Source: Pontibacillus salipaludis
GTDB taxonomy: Bacteria; Bacillota; Bacilli; Bacillales; BH030062
Direction: 5' to 3'
DNA: 64,000 bases
Assembly: GCF_014642405.1 (NCBI RefSeq)
Contig: NZ_BMIN01000004.1
Span: 1 to 64,000 of the forward strand
Shown: piece after piece, positions 8,962-18,478 of the stretch
How positions within the stretch are numbered: the first letter of the stretch is position 1
How the letters are laid out: every line of letters starts with the position of its first letter
Notes under the pieces: generated by a model
The model's input: the letters and a program-made list of their open reading frames with translations, nothing else
Database searches by the model: none
What the model was told of the DNA's origin: nothing
Program-made: the position numbers and the translations under genes

Positions 8962-9013
8962 AAGCGTGCCAGACACCCTTTAGCTTGATAAAGGGTATCT
9001 GGCACGCTTTACT
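8962..9013. terminator. bidirectional terminator with GTGCCAGACACCC motif
   Basis: A long stem (AAAGCGTGCCAGA...CACCCTTT with its complement about 20 bp on) between mnmM and ytpB. The GTGCCAGACACCC core recurs at 58694, so it may be a dispersed terminator-like repeat. Confidence 0.7.
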
Positions 9014-9028
9014 ATAAGAAAGCAAACG

Positions 9029-9058
9029 AAAACCCGTCCTCTATGCGAGGGCGGTTTT
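9029..9058 (-). terminator. probable ytpB terminator overlapping its stop codon
   Basis: An imperfect hairpin (AAACCCGTCCTC / GAGGGCGGTTTTT) that includes the last codons of ytpB; the minus strand continues with TTTTC. Confidence 0.5.
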
Positions 9059-10111
9059 TAGTTTGTGATAAAGTTTTGAGTTCATGTAGAAGAATTTGGC
9101 TTTGGTGCCACTTACACTTAATAATTCTTTCACTAACGGACGGGCTCCTTGGAGCTTTTGAACTTTAGAGTCGGCTAAGTAAAGACCGACAAGTCCTTTT
9201 TGTACCATATGGTGAAAAGATGCATGAGGTAGCGGATTAACATGGAGCTTTGTTTGATCAATAAAGTACAGGAAGCGTTCTTTCATATGGTCTTCATGAT
9301 CATAATATGTACAGAAATTTAGGTCTCCTTCTTCGAGGTCTTCCTGCTGATCAATATAGTAATCCAATAATATATGAAGCCCCTGCATATATGGGAAATA
9401 TCCATTATAGACTTGCGACGCGACTTCCTCAGTCAAATGTTCTCCGTGAGCGTAAGATACGAGGCAAAAGATCCCAAGTGTTGAGCCAGAACAAGCAGAA
9501 AACTCATACCAGCTAAGATCTCCCCAGCGCTTCTGGTAGTCATTAAACCAACTCTTCAAACGAGGTACACGTTCATCCATTTTTACATGCTTATGAACTT
9601 GCAAATCACAATACAAATCCGCTAATTCATATAGGTAACCCTTTATCTGTGAATAATTAGAAAGTTGTCCAAGTAGATTCTGACACGTTTTCACAAGGTC
9701 TTGTAAGTATCCTCCATCATCTTTCTCTTCACGTTCTGCGTAATAATCACCGATAGGATTCCCTGGTGTTAATGCATCCTTCATAGAGGTGTGCAATGTT
9801 CGAAAATCCTTAGGATCTAAAGATGTACTTCGATCACACAAGTTATCTAAGTAGTCCGAAATCGTTTGATACGCAACGACAAATTGGATGGCTTTATCAC
9901 GATTATCCCCTGCCAAAATCGCATAAATCGACCCTCCTTCACAATGGAACGTTTTGTCTTCTATTGAATCGAGAGCTTGTCTACGAAGCTCTTGGTTGGG
10001 AATTTGATTTGCTCGTCCCTTCCAGTAACTTAATTCCTTGTGAACCTGGGGGAAAATCTTCCGATATATTGTAGCCATTAAGGGAATGGCCCGTCTTGGT
10101 ATAGAGCCCAA
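9041..10111 (-). CDS. ytpB: tetraprenyl-beta-curcumene synthase YtpB
   Basis: A 356-residue protein of the YtpB (DUF2600) family, a prenyltransferase-like terpene cyclase that makes tetraprenyl-beta-curcumene on the way to sesquarterpenes. The all-alpha protein has the conserved acidic stretch around VVAYQTISDYLDNLCDR (about residue 80-95) and the later YIDQQEDLEEGDLNFC segment typical of this family. I choose TTG 10111 as start because GGAGG lies nine bases upstream; the TTG at 10120 directly abuts that site. ytpA follows in the same direction with a 30-bp gap in this window's reading order, as in B. subtilis. Confidence 0.88.
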   Translation of the reverse strand: MGSIPRRAIPLMATIYRKIFPQVHKELSYWKGRANQIPNQELRRQALDSIEDKTFHCEGGSIYAILAGDNRDKAIQFVVAYQTISDYLDNLCDRSTSLDPKDFRTLHTSMKDALTPGNPIGDYYAEREEKDDGGYLQDLVKTCQNLLGQLSNYSQIKGYLYELADLYCDLQVHKHVKMDERVPRLKSWFNDYQKRWGDLSWYEFSACSGSTLGIFCLVSYAHGEHLTEEVASQVYNGYFPYMQGLHILLDYYIDQQEDLEEGDLNFCTYYDHEDHMKERFLYFIDQTKLHVNPLPHASFHHMVQKGLVGLYLADSKVQKLQGARPLVKELLSVSGTKAKFFYMNSKLYHKLKTALA

Positions 10112-10141
10112 AAGAAGCAACCTCCTTTTTTTTACACTATT

Positions 10142-10918
10142 CTATAGATGCATCTCCAGAAATGATTTAGCATACTGAAATACATCGTCTTGTTCGGGAT
10201 CATTAAAGATCTCATGGTATAATCCTTCCCATTCTTTATAAAACTTTTCATGAATATGAAGTGAATTAAACCATTTTAATGTAGCATCTTTATTTACTAT
10301 TTTATCATCTCCAGCTTGCATCACAAGCGTCGGTACATCTTGGTACTTGTCGATATGTTTAAAGGCTAGTTCAATTCCTTTCTCAAACTCTTTATACCAG
10401 CGTACAGAAACTTTCTTTAACATTAAACGGTCGCCATGATCCCTCTGCAACACACTAGTGTTCCTTGTTACGTGCTCTGGATTTAAATTCCCTTTTAGCT
10501 GTAATTTAGGCGCAACTATGTTTAAGCCCTTCGCAACCACCTGAAGAGGCTTAGGAGGAGGGTTTTGAATCCCTAATCCCGGTGAGGAGAGTACTACGGC
10601 TTTAATAGGTAACTCCTTCTCCTCTAGTAAACGAATAGTAGCAAGCCCGCCCATACTATGGGCTAGCAAAAATATGGGTAGGTTCGATTTCTGAGCTTCT
10701 TCCACCCAAGTGCTGATCTCGTCTAAGTACTCTTCAAAACGATCAATATGGCCTTTAACGCCATCGTATTCACCGTGAGCAGGAAGATCACCATATATAA
10801 CTTCATATCCTTCATTGACCCACCGATTCGCCAAGGCATTATATCGACCAGAATGTTCAAAAGCCCCGTGAATAATCACAACGAGCCCTCTAGCACCTTT
10901 TACTGTAATATGCTTCAT
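10142..10918 (-). CDS. ytpA: alpha/beta hydrolase, lysophospholipase YtpA
   Basis: A 258-residue serine hydrolase with the oxyanion-hole motif HGAF (17-20), the nucleophile elbow AHSMGG (Ser88) and a C-terminal His in LYHEIFND. The B. subtilis homologue is a lysophospholipase linked to bacilysocin formation; the same product here is inference. It precedes ytpB in transcription and probably shares its mRNA. The ATG follows TAGGAGAGAGG. Confidence 0.88.
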   Translation of the reverse strand: MKHITVKGARGLVVIIHGAFEHSGRYNALANRWVNEGYEVIYGDLPAHGEYDGVKGHIDRFEEYLDEISTWVEEAQKSNLPIFLLAHSMGGLATIRLLEEKELPIKAVVLSSPGLGIQNPPPKPLQVVAKGLNIVAPKLQLKGNLNPEHVTRNTSVLQRDHGDRLMLKKVSVRWYKEFEKGIELAFKHIDKYQDVPTLVMQAGDDKIVNKDATLKWFNSLHIHEKFYKEWEGLYHEIFNDPEQDDVFQYAKSFLEMHL

Positions 10919-10994
10919 ACCATCTTCCTCTCTCCTATAGTCTTCTCCCTTTTGTTATACTTATAATATCAACACAATCGAATGGAGGATTCAA

Positions 10995-11522
10995 ATGATC
11001 TACCCTTACAAAGGACATATGCCTACTATTCATGACACAGCTTATATCGCAGATGATGTTATTATTACAGGAGATGTGGTCATAGAAGAGGAAGCAAGTA
11101 TATGGTTTAAAACTGTCATTCGTGGAGATGTAGACCGAGTACATATTGGAAAACGATCCAACATCCAAGATCAGAGCATGCTGCATCAAAGTCCGGGATC
11201 CCCCCTACTTATTGAAGATGATGTAACTATAGGACATCAAGTTATGTTGCACTCAAGCATCATACGACGAAATGCTCTTATTGGAATGGGTTCTATTATA
11301 TTGGATGGAGCTGAAATCGGTGAAGGAGCTTTTATTGGGGCAGGTAGTTTGGTCCCACCAAATAAAAAAATCCCCCCAAAAACACTTGCATTTGGACGTC
11401 CTGCTAAAGTTATACGAGAATTAACCGATGAAGACGTTAGAGATATGGAACGAATAAGAAGGGAATATGTTGAAAAGGGGCAATATTATAAAACGGTAAC
11501 GCCCAGTCGTCCCGATCTCTAA
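10995..11522 (+). CDS. ytoA: gamma-carbonic anhydrase-like hexapeptide-repeat protein YtoA
   Basis: A 175-residue left-handed beta-helix protein. The isoleucine-patch repeats run from about residue 12 to 130, and the three metal-ligand histidines of the gamma-class fold are present (His64, His81, His86). Family members (YrdA/PaaY/CaiE-like) bind zinc but not all are carbonic anhydrases, so activity is unproven. The ATG follows TGGAGGATTC. It is divergent from ytpA with a 76-bp gap. Confidence 0.88.
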   Translation: MIYPYKGHMPTIHDTAYIADDVIITGDVVIEEEASIWFKTVIRGDVDRVHIGKRSNIQDQSMLHQSPGSPLLIEDDVTIGHQVMLHSSIIRRNALIGMGSIILDGAEIGEGAFIGAGSLVPPNKKIPPKTLAFGRPAKVIRELTDEDVRDMERIRREYVEKGQYYKTVTPSRPDL

Positions 11523-11568
11523 ACTTCTCCCGCTGAAGGGTCTCATTTACTAGGAGGGATATGCATTT

Positions 11569-12450
11569 ATGTATATTGTACTTTTCTCAACCTCTGTGGT
11601 TATGGCTGTGCTACTTTGGACGTTCAGCCTTAGACCAAATCTACGAAACTCTTATAAGCAATTACTTAAATGGTATAGCGTTCTTTTTATTGCATGCTCT
11701 TTATTTACAGGAATAATCACGGCTCAAACACAGAAAACAACGCTTCAAAATTTATGGAACGAACCATCAAACGTGAAACATGTTTCCGCGAACCAGAAAG
11801 AAACTGTGGAACAGCCCGGCAATGCACCATTAATCGATGAGTACCATCTAAAACAAGAAGTCCACATAGAAGTCCCTACCGTTAAACAATATCCAGAACT
11901 GCCAAGAGGATGCGAAGTCACCTCTTTGAGCATGCTCTTAAACCATTATGGTTTCGATGTTGATAAAATGACGCTAGCTAAAAAAGTGAAGAAGTCTGAA
12001 CAAGTGTATCAAAATATAGACGGCCAAATTCACTATGGTGACCCTAACGAAGGGTTTGTAGGAAATATGTATAACCTAAATGAACCTGGATTCGGAGTAT
12101 ATCATGAACCCATTGCTTCACTCGCTCGCCAGTTTGCTACAGATCGTGTTCATGACTTCTCAGGCGGAAGCTTTTACGAAATTCTTGAGCATCTCGATAA
12201 CGGACAACCTGTTTGGATTATAACAAACACCTTGTACAAACATTTGCCTAGTGAATTATTCGAATCTTGGATAACTCCAAACGGTTCACAAAAGATTACG
12301 ATGAAAGAGCACTCGGTTCTAGTTACGGGGTATGATTCAGAATATATGTATTTTAACGATCCTCTTACGGGCCAACAAAAAAAAGCACCCAGAAACGACT
12401 TTAAAGAAGCCTGGGTGCAAATGGGGAAGCAAGCAATTGCCATTAACTAA
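11569..12450 (+). CDS. membrane-anchored C39-like cysteine peptidase family protein
   Basis: A 293-residue protein with two N-terminal hydrophobic segments (about 3-20 and 34-52), a linker, and an extracytoplasmic C39_2-type domain. Its active-site Cys115 lies in RGCEVTSLSML, the general His248 in KEHSVLVTGYD and the following Asp/Asn in YFNDPL. Such single-domain proteins are secreted or surface papain-like enzymes of unknown substrate. The last 8 bp overlap the 3' end of asnB on the other strand. The ATG follows TAGGAGGGAT. Confidence 0.8.
   Translation: MYIVLFSTSVVMAVLLWTFSLRPNLRNSYKQLLKWYSVLFIACSLFTGIITAQTQKTTLQNLWNEPSNVKHVSANQKETVEQPGNAPLIDEYHLKQEVHIEVPTVKQYPELPRGCEVTSLSMLLNHYGFDVDKMTLAKKVKKSEQVYQNIDGQIHYGDPNEGFVGNMYNLNEPGFGVYHEPIASLARQFATDRVHDFSGGSFYEILEHLDNGQPVWIITNTLYKHLPSELFESWITPNGSQKITMKEHSVLVTGYDSEYMYFNDPLTGQQKKAPRNDFKEAWVQMGKQAIAIN
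12377..12418 (-). terminator. asnB terminator inside the C39 gene
   Basis: On the minus strand GCACCCAG (12418-12411) pairs with CTGGGTGC (12392-12385), followed by eight T. It sits downstream of asnB but within the coding sequence of the convergent gene. Confidence 0.8.
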
Positions 12451-12468
12451 TGGTTAGCTTGCTTTTTG
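12427..12468 (+). terminator. terminator of the C39-like gene inside asnB
   Basis: AAGCAAGC (12427-12434) pairs with GCTTGCTT (12457-12464), with an inner CCAT/ATGG stem, followed by TTTTTG. It spans the C39 stop codon and the last codons of asnB. Confidence 0.75.
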
Positions 12469-14350
12469 TTTGGTCTTCACTAATTAATTCTTCAAAAGAA
12501 TATTTCCGCTCAACGAAAATTTGGTGCCATAACATAAACATAAGAACGGTCCAAATCTTTCTAGAGTAGTCGCCTTTTCCTTGAACGTGATCTTCAAGCA
12601 ACTGAGACACAGCTTTCTTCTCAATCAGATGATCCGTTTCACTTTCTTGGATAAGTGTCTTCGCCCAAGTGTTTAATTCGTCTTTTAACCAATGACGAAT
12701 TGGAACTGGGAAGCCAAGTTTCTTTCGGTCGAGTACATGATCAGGAACAATCCCTCTCGAAGCTTTACGTAAAATGGATTTCGTCGTACCATCTGCGATC
12801 TTCATATCAACCGGAATTTCACGGGCAACATTAAAGACTTCTTTATCCAAGAATGGAACACGAAGTTCAAGAGAGTGAGCCATTGTCATCTTATCTGCCT
12901 TCAGTAAGATATCTCCACGCATCCAAGTATGAATATCAACATATTGCATCTGGTTTACAGGATGATAAGCTTCTGCATTTTGATAAAGTGAACGCGTTAA
13001 TGATTGGTAAGAAGATTTACTATGATAATCCTTAAGTAATTGTTGCTTTTCAGCTTCTTCAAACATCTTTGCATTACCGATGTAACGGTCACGTAAAGGT
13101 GTAGTACCTCTCTCTAAGAAACTCTTACCTTTTACACCTTCTGGCATAACCTTAGCTACTCGTTGAAGCAAACTCTTAGCTACACCAGGCATAGAATCAA
13201 ACATTTTTAACGATTGGGGCTCACGATAAATATTGTAACCACCAAATAATTCATCAGAACCTTCTCCCGATAGCACAACCGTAACGTGTTTACGTGCTTC
13301 ACGCGCTACAAAATAAAGAGGTACACATGCTGGATCTGCTAAAGGATCATCCATATGCCACATAATTTTCGGAAGCTTTTGGACGTACTCTTCAGGAGTA
13401 ATGATATAGGAGTGATTCTCAACCCCAAGTTTCTCTGCTGTTTCTTTCGCTACGTCTACTTCAGAGAATCCATCACGTTCAAAACCAACTGAGAAAGTTT
13501 TTAAGTTGGGATTAAACTCACGTGCCATAGCAACGATAATGGACGAATCAATTCCTCCAGAAAGGAAAGATCCAACTGGTACATCACTACGCATGTGTTT
13601 GTTCACAGAATCATACATGACATCTTGAATACGTTTAATCCATTCACTTTCACTACCAGCCACTTGTGTAAAGGTAGCATGCCAATAACGAGTAAACTTA
13701 ATGGATTGCCCTGGCTTCTTAACGAAATAATGTCCAGGTTCTACCTTAGAAATCCCATCTGTTAGGGTTAGAGGTTCCGGAACATATTGATAGCTTAAAT
13801 AATGTTGCAACGCTTCTGTATTGACTAGTTCATTTTCCTGAAGCAACGTAATACTCTTCTTCTCTGAAGCGAAATATGTCCCATTATGTTGTTCACTATA
13901 GAATAATGGCTTAATGCCGAATGGATCACGAGCTCCGTAAAATGTTTGCTCTTCTTTATCCCAAATTAAGATCGCGAACATACCGCGTAGATAAGAGAAC
14001 GCTCCTTCTTGCTTATCCTTGAACAAGGCCGCAATAACCTCTGTATCTGATTCTGTCTCAAATGTATACCCTTGTTTCTGAAGGTCTTCACGTAGTTCTA
14101 CATAATTGTAAATTTCTCCGTTAAACACCATCCAAATCTTTTCATCATCATAGCTAAGAGGCTGATGGCCACTTTCTATATCAATTATACTTAAACGGCG
14201 AAAGCCGAAAGATATGTAATCATCATGATAATACCCTTCATCATCAGGGCCACGATGAGTGATAATATCGTTTCTTCGCTTAAAAGACTGCTTTTGTTCT
14301 TCATCTACTGGAGATGGAACATCTCGAATAACACCAATAAAACCGCACAT
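12443..14350 (-). CDS. asnB: asparagine synthetase (glutamine-hydrolysing)
   Basis: A 635-residue class II glutamine amidotransferase. Cys2 (MCGFIG) is the glutaminase nucleophile, with RLSIID, NGEIYN and SDTEV glutamine-pocket motifs; the synthetase half has the ATP-pyrophosphatase loop SGGIDSS near residue 262. It makes Asn from Asp, Gln and ATP. The length matches B. subtilis AsnB (632), and the place beside ytoA and metK is conserved. The ATG lies behind GTGAGGATC. The gene is convergent and overlapping with the C39-like gene. Confidence 0.95.
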   Translation of the reverse strand: MCGFIGVIRDVPSPVDEEQKQSFKRRNDIITHRGPDDEGYYHDDYISFGFRRLSIIDIESGHQPLSYDDEKIWMVFNGEIYNYVELREDLQKQGYTFETESDTEVIAALFKDKQEGAFSYLRGMFAILIWDKEEQTFYGARDPFGIKPLFYSEQHNGTYFASEKKSITLLQENELVNTEALQHYLSYQYVPEPLTLTDGISKVEPGHYFVKKPGQSIKFTRYWHATFTQVAGSESEWIKRIQDVMYDSVNKHMRSDVPVGSFLSGGIDSSIIVAMAREFNPNLKTFSVGFERDGFSEVDVAKETAEKLGVENHSYIITPEEYVQKLPKIMWHMDDPLADPACVPLYFVAREARKHVTVVLSGEGSDELFGGYNIYREPQSLKMFDSMPGVAKSLLQRVAKVMPEGVKGKSFLERGTTPLRDRYIGNAKMFEEAEKQQLLKDYHSKSSYQSLTRSLYQNAEAYHPVNQMQYVDIHTWMRGDILLKADKMTMAHSLELRVPFLDKEVFNVAREIPVDMKIADGTTKSILRKASRGIVPDHVLDRKKLGFPVPIRHWLKDELNTWAKTLIQESETDHLIEKKAVSQLLEDHVQGKGDYSRKIWTVLMFMLWHQIFVERKYSFEELISEDQTKSKLTIS

Positions 14351-14620
14351 ACGAAGATCCTCACTTTCATTCTCACTTTGCTATTTCAGTTTATCACAAA
14401 ATGGCTGTAATTGGCAGAGCCCCACGGTACCCTTAAGGTGCCGAGCAGGTTCTCTTTAAATTGTTTCTATACTTCACAGATATTCGTTATACCCGCGAAT
14501 TTAAAGTCGGTAACGTCTAAGTCAAAGAAACATGATTTTGACAGACTATAATAGTTTATCATGTTTTTACATAAGGGAGGACAAGGATTACAATTCATTA
14601 AAAAAAATGCCAATGAAACA
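14351..14620. other. asnB-metK intergenic region with a putative asnB promoter
   Basis: On the minus strand TTGACT (14525-14520) and TAAATT (14503-14498) are 16 bp apart, a plausible asnB promoter that would give a leader of about 140 nt. The leader holds an imperfect hairpin around GGCACCTTAAGGGTACC (about 14424-14442). It does not have the T-box core, and I see no known regulator site. Confidence 0.45.
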
Positions 14621-14656
14621 AAAAAGAGCACGGAGTTGCTATGCAAATCCATGCTC
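14621..14656 (-). terminator. metK terminator
   Basis: On the minus strand GAGCATGGA and TCCGTGCTC pair (with TTGCA/TGCAA inside), followed by TTTTTT. Confidence 0.8.
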
Positions 14657-14666
14657 CTACCTATAC

Positions 14667-15866
14667 TTATAAGTTTGCTAGTTGCTTTAATTCTTCTGCT
14701 TTATCCGTTTTCTCCCATGGGAACTCAACGTCTGTGCGGCCAAAGTGACCGTAAGCTGCAGTGTCACGGTAGATTGGGCGACGAAGATCAAGCATTTTAA
14801 TAATGCCAGCTGGACGGAGATCAAATTTCTCACGTACTGCTTCGACTAATGCCTCTTCTGAAACTTTCCCTGTACCAAATGTATTGATTGAAATCGACAC
14901 AGGTTGCGCAACTCCAATGGCATAGGCTAATTGAACTTCACAAGAATCTGCTAATCCAGCAGCGACAATGTTTTTAGCTACATAACGAGCTGCATAAGCA
15001 GCGGAACGGTCAACTTTAGTAGCGTCTTTACCACTGAAGGCTCCCCCGCCGTGACGTGCATATCCGCCGTACGTATCTACAATAATTTTACGGCCTGTTA
15101 AACCAGCATCCCCTTGAGGTCCACCGATTACAAAACGACCTGTTGGATTAATAAAGTATTTGGTTTGGTCATCAAGTAGTTCTGTAGGGACAATTGGAGC
15201 AATAACTTGCTCTTTTAGATCCTTTTGAATTTGCTCTAGTGTTATTTCTGGGTGATGCTGCGTGGAGATGACAATTGTGTCAATACGAACAGGACGGTCT
15301 TGTTCATCATACTCTACAGTAACCTGGGTTTTGCCATCAGGGCGTAGGTAAGGAACTGTTTCATCGTTGCGCACGTCAGATAAACGTTTCGCCAATTTGT
15401 GAGCTAAAGAGATCGGAAGGGGCATAAGTTCAGGCGTTTCGTTATTCGCATAACCAAACATGAGACCCTGGTCTCCTGCACCAATATTCTCAATTTCTTT
15501 ATCAGTCATTTGACCTTCTCGTGCTTCAAGCGCTTCGTTCACCCCTGCTGCAATGTCTGGTGACTGTTCATCAATTGCTGTAAGTACTGCACATGTTTCT
15601 GCGTCAAAACCATATTTGGCACGTGTATATCCAATTTCCTTAATGGTATTACGGACGATTGACTGAATATCCACGTACGTATTTGTTGAAATTTCTCCTG
15701 ATACGAGAACCAACCCTGTTGTAACTGTCGTTTCACATGCTACACGAGCGTTAGGATCATTTTTTAAGATTTCATCTAGTATGGCATCAGAAATTTGGTC
15801 ACAGATTTTGTCAGGGTGCCCTCCTGTAACTGATTCTGATGTAAACAAGCGGCGGTTTGCAGCCAT
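14667..15866 (-). CDS. metK: S-adenosylmethionine synthetase
   Basis: A 399-residue MAT that makes SAM from Met and ATP. The motifs [17 protein letters not shown] (15-31), [12 protein letters not shown] and the P-loop-like GGGAFSGKD are intact, and length is normal. The ATG follows AAAGGAGGAG. A SAM-I riboswitch with its own promoter lies about 265 bp upstream, giving feedback by the product. It is a single-gene unit closed by a terminator. Confidence 0.98.
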   Translation of the reverse strand: MAANRRLFTSESVTGGHPDKICDQISDAILDEILKNDPNARVACETTVTTGLVLVSGEISTNTYVDIQSIVRNTIKEIGYTRAKYGFDAETCAVLTAIDEQSPDIAAGVNEALEAREGQMTDKEIENIGAGDQGLMFGYANNETPELMPLPISLAHKLAKRLSDVRNDETVPYLRPDGKTQVTVEYDEQDRPVRIDTIVISTQHHPEITLEQIQKDLKEQVIAPIVPTELLDDQTKYFINPTGRFVIGGPQGDAGLTGRKIIVDTYGGYARHGGGAFSGKDATKVDRSAAYAARYVAKNIVAAGLADSCEVQLAYAIGVAQPVSISINTFGTGKVSEEALVEAVREKFDLRPAGIIKMLDLRRPIYRDTAAYGHFGRTDVEFPWEKTDKAEELKQLANL

Positions 15867-16132
15867 TCCCTCAAACTCCTCCTTTAAAATACTCTTATCT
15901 TTGAGACGGAACTCATCACCCAGCTATCTATTCAGAAAAAAGTAAACCAGAGTTATGTAAATTCTTTTAATACATGAATTTACACCGATCTATTCTATCG
16001 ACCTGGAACAGTTTCGTATATTGTAAACGAATGAAAAAAATACATGAGAAAACGTCGAAATTCGCTACACCTAGCAAATGCCGATGACTTTCAAAATACC
16101 TTAGAAAGCTTTTAGAAACCTTTCGAAAGTAT

Positions 16133-16284
16133 AAAAAATCCCTTCCCATAACGAGCAAAGGGAAAGGGTCCATTCGCTCTTATCGTTCAAGGAGGCCTTC
16201 CTTGCATCAGGTTAGCACCTTTTCATCTAAGGATGACGGTTGCTGGGTTTCACAGGGCCTGTCCCTCCACCTTCTCTGGATAAG
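16133..16284 (-). ncRNA. SAM-I (S-box) riboswitch of metK
   Basis: The minus strand has the S-box core: P1 CTTATC (16284-16279) pairing with GATAAG (16184-16179), GAAGGTGGAGGGAC, and GAAACCCAGCAACC. A terminator stem (CCCTTTCCC with GGGAAGGG) and six T follow at 16170-16133. Binding of SAM would favour the terminator. Confidence 0.95.
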
Positions 16285-16304
16285 ATAGTTTCCGTTCGCG
16301 ACTT

Positions 16305-16333
16305 ATCATAACGTTTTAACCCTTTTATGTCAA
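16305..16333 (-). promoter_or_regulatory. metK promoter
   Basis: TTGACA (16333-16328), 17 bp, TATGAT (16310-16305), just upstream of the S-box. Confidence 0.85.
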
Positions 16334-16339
16334 CTGAAT

Positions 16340-16620
16340 ATAGCGTTATCATTGCTTTATGAGATGCTACACGAACCACTTTTCCACTTAAGTATAACCA
16401 TGTGAATGTTAACGCTCAGATTCCTTGATGAACGGGGTTACTAATCATAATTGATTTTAGAAAGAAACAGTAGACCAAGGAAAAAGGTGAGTTGACATCG
16501 AAGTAATATATGATAGAAGTAAAGCACTTGTGCATTTTTCTATCTCCCCATCTCAGTAATACTAATCATGATAATATTTCACCTTTTCTTTTACTTTTAC
16601 AGTCACAATTTTGCCGTAAT
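16340..16620. other. intergenic, nothing recognised
   Basis: This stretch between the metK and pckA promoters has no convincing open reading frame or hairpin. Confidence 0.5.
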
Positions 16621-16637
16621 TTCATTATAAAATAGTA

Positions 16638-16676
16638 TGGACTAATAAAATGAATGTGTTATACTAATGACACATT
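16638..16676 (+). promoter_or_regulatory. pckA promoter with CcpN-type operator
   Basis: TGGACT (16638-16643), 16 bp, TATACT (16660-16665). TGTGTTATACT (16655-16665) fits the CcpN consensus TRTGHYATAYW as I know it and covers the -10. It is also part of an inverted repeat AATGTGT-N10-ACACATT (16653-16676). CcpN represses pckA in B. subtilis on glycolytic carbon, so the same control is likely. Confidence 0.7.
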
Positions 16677-16824
16677 GAGTCTGGACCTATTCAAAAGACT
16701 GTATAGACTATAAACAAAAAGAAACATAAAGGGTTGGATCTCAACTTGGATACGTCATGAAGAATGATTTTGTTATGTTCACTATCAAAGTCAAAAAATA
16801 TTAAATAAAGGCAGGTTCTTGAGC

Positions 16825-18414
16825 ATGAATACGGTGAATCAAGCGTCCATAATTAAAGAATTAATTGCACAACCTAATGTATTAACCAATTTGTGTGTGG
16901 GAGAACTCGTTGAAAAGGTTCTTCAACGTAACGAGGGTACACTCACGGCTACAGGAGCGATCAGAGCCGAAACAGGACGTTACACCGGCCGATCCCCTCA
17001 AGATAAGTTCATTGTAAAAGATGAGGTTTCAAAGGACACAGTTGATTGGGGCTCGGTGAACCAACCCATTTCAGAAGAAATCTTTGAAAACCTATATCAT
17101 AAAGTCGTAGATTACCTGAAAGAAAAAGAAGAAGTATTTGTTTTTAATGGTTTTGCAGGAGCAGATGAACGATACCGTTTACCTATTCAAGTCATCAACG
17201 AATTTGCTTGGCATAACTTGTTCGCCCACCAACTTTTCATACGCCCTTCAGAGGACGAATTGGCCGAACATGTAAGCGAATTCACAGTAGTATCCGCTCC
17301 TTCCTTTAAAGCAGATCCCGCTCAAGATGGCACACGTTCCGAAGCCTTTATTATGGTGTCATTTAAGCATCGTGTGATCCTGATCGGGGGAACTGAATAT
17401 GCTGGGGAAATTAAGAAATCAATCTTTTCTGTTATGAACTATCTTCTACCCGAGAGTGATGTTTTACCAATGCATTGTTCAGCTAACGTAGGGAAAGAAG
17501 GCGACGTAGCTTTATTCTTCGGACTCTCTGGTACAGGGAAGACTACCCTATCTGCTGATCCAGAGCGTCGATTAATTGGGGATGACGAACATGGTTGGTC
17601 TAACCGCGGCGTCTTCAACATTGAAGGTGGATGTTATGCAAAATGCATTAACCTTTCCGAGGAAAACGAGCCTCAAATCTATAAAGCAATTCGGTTTGGG
17701 TCTGTACTTGAGAATGTGATCTTGCATCCTGGCACAAGGGAACCCGATTATGAAGATACAAGTCTAACGGAAAACACACGCGCAGCCTATCCAATCCAGA
17801 ATATCCATAATATTGTAGAACCTAGTATTGCAGGTCACCCTAATACAATTATTTTCTTAACAGCTGATGCTTTTGGTGTTTTGCCACCGATTAGTAAACT
17901 CACTAAAGAACAGGCGATGTACCATTTTCTTAGTGGTTACACAAGCAAACTAGCAGGAACGGAACGTGGCGTTACTAGTCCAGAAGCAACGTTCTCTACG
18001 TGCTTTGGTTCTCCCTTCCTTCCAAGACATGCTTCAACGTATGCAGAAATGCTTGGAGAGAAAATAGATCAATTTAACTCGAACGTCTTCCTAGTGAATA
18101 CAGGATGGACCGGTGGAGCGTATGGAGAGGGCCATCGTATGAAACTTAGTCATACTCGCTCTATGATTCATGCTGCACTTGAAGGTGAGCTTAACTCCAC
18201 AGAAACAGTAATAGACCCTATTTTTGGATTAGAAATACCAGCCCATTGTCCTGGTGTTCCTGACGATGTGTTGATTCCAAAACGCACATGGAAAGATGAA
18301 GCACAGTATGAAGAGAAAGCTCATGAACTTGCTACTAAATTTCATGAGAACTTTAAGAAATTCGACGGGGTTAGTGAAGAAATTCGCAATTCAGGCCCTA
18401 CATTTAGAAAATAA
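16825..18414 (+). CDS. pckA: phosphoenolpyruvate carboxykinase (ATP)
   Basis: A 529-residue enzyme that converts oxaloacetate and ATP to PEP and CO2, the entry to gluconeogenesis. The P-loop [14 protein letters not shown] (about residue 233-246), GDDEHGW and the substrate loop [16 protein letters not shown] are intact. I choose ATG 16825 because AAGGCAGG lies nine bases upstream; the in-frame TTG at 16819 is too close. It is closed by a bidirectional terminator. In B. subtilis ytmB lies between pckA and ytmA; it is missing here. Confidence 0.97.
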   Translation: MNTVNQASIIKELIAQPNVLTNLCVGELVEKVLQRNEGTLTATGAIRAETGRYTGRSPQDKFIVKDEVSKDTVDWGSVNQPISEEIFENLYHKVVDYLKEKEEVFVFNGFAGADERYRLPIQVINEFAWHNLFAHQLFIRPSEDELAEHVSEFTVVSAPSFKADPAQDGTRSEAFIMVSFKHRVILIGGTEYAGEIKKSIFSVMNYLLPESDVLPMHCSANVGKEGDVALFFGLSGTGKTTLSADPERRLIGDDEHGWSNRGVFNIEGGCYAKCINLSEENEPQIYKAIRFGSVLENVILHPGTREPDYEDTSLTENTRAAYPIQNIHNIVEPSIAGHPNTIIFLTADAFGVLPPISKLTKEQAMYHFLSGYTSKLAGTERGVTSPEATFSTCFGSPFLPRHASTYAEMLGEKIDQFNSNVFLVNTGWTGGAYGEGHRMKLSHTRSMIHAALEGELNSTETVIDPIFGLEIPAHCPGVPDDVLIPKRTWKDEAQYEEKAHELATKFHENFKKFDGVSEEIRNSGPTFRK

Positions 18415-18446
18415 CTATTGCTCCCACATCTCCAAACTTATATAAA

Positions 18447-18478
18447 AAACGGCTATCCCATATTGGGGTAGCCGTTTC
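18447..18478. terminator. bidirectional terminator of pckA and ytmA
   Basis: A stem AACGGCTATCCC/GGGGTAGCCGTTT with a 5-nt loop, A-rich on one side and T-rich on the other, between two convergent genes. Confidence 0.85.

Noticed and set aside
14400-14470. T-box-like AAGGGTACCGTGGGG upstream of asnB
   Set aside because: The invariant T-box core AGGGTGGTACCGCG is not present and no specifier stem or terminator follows.
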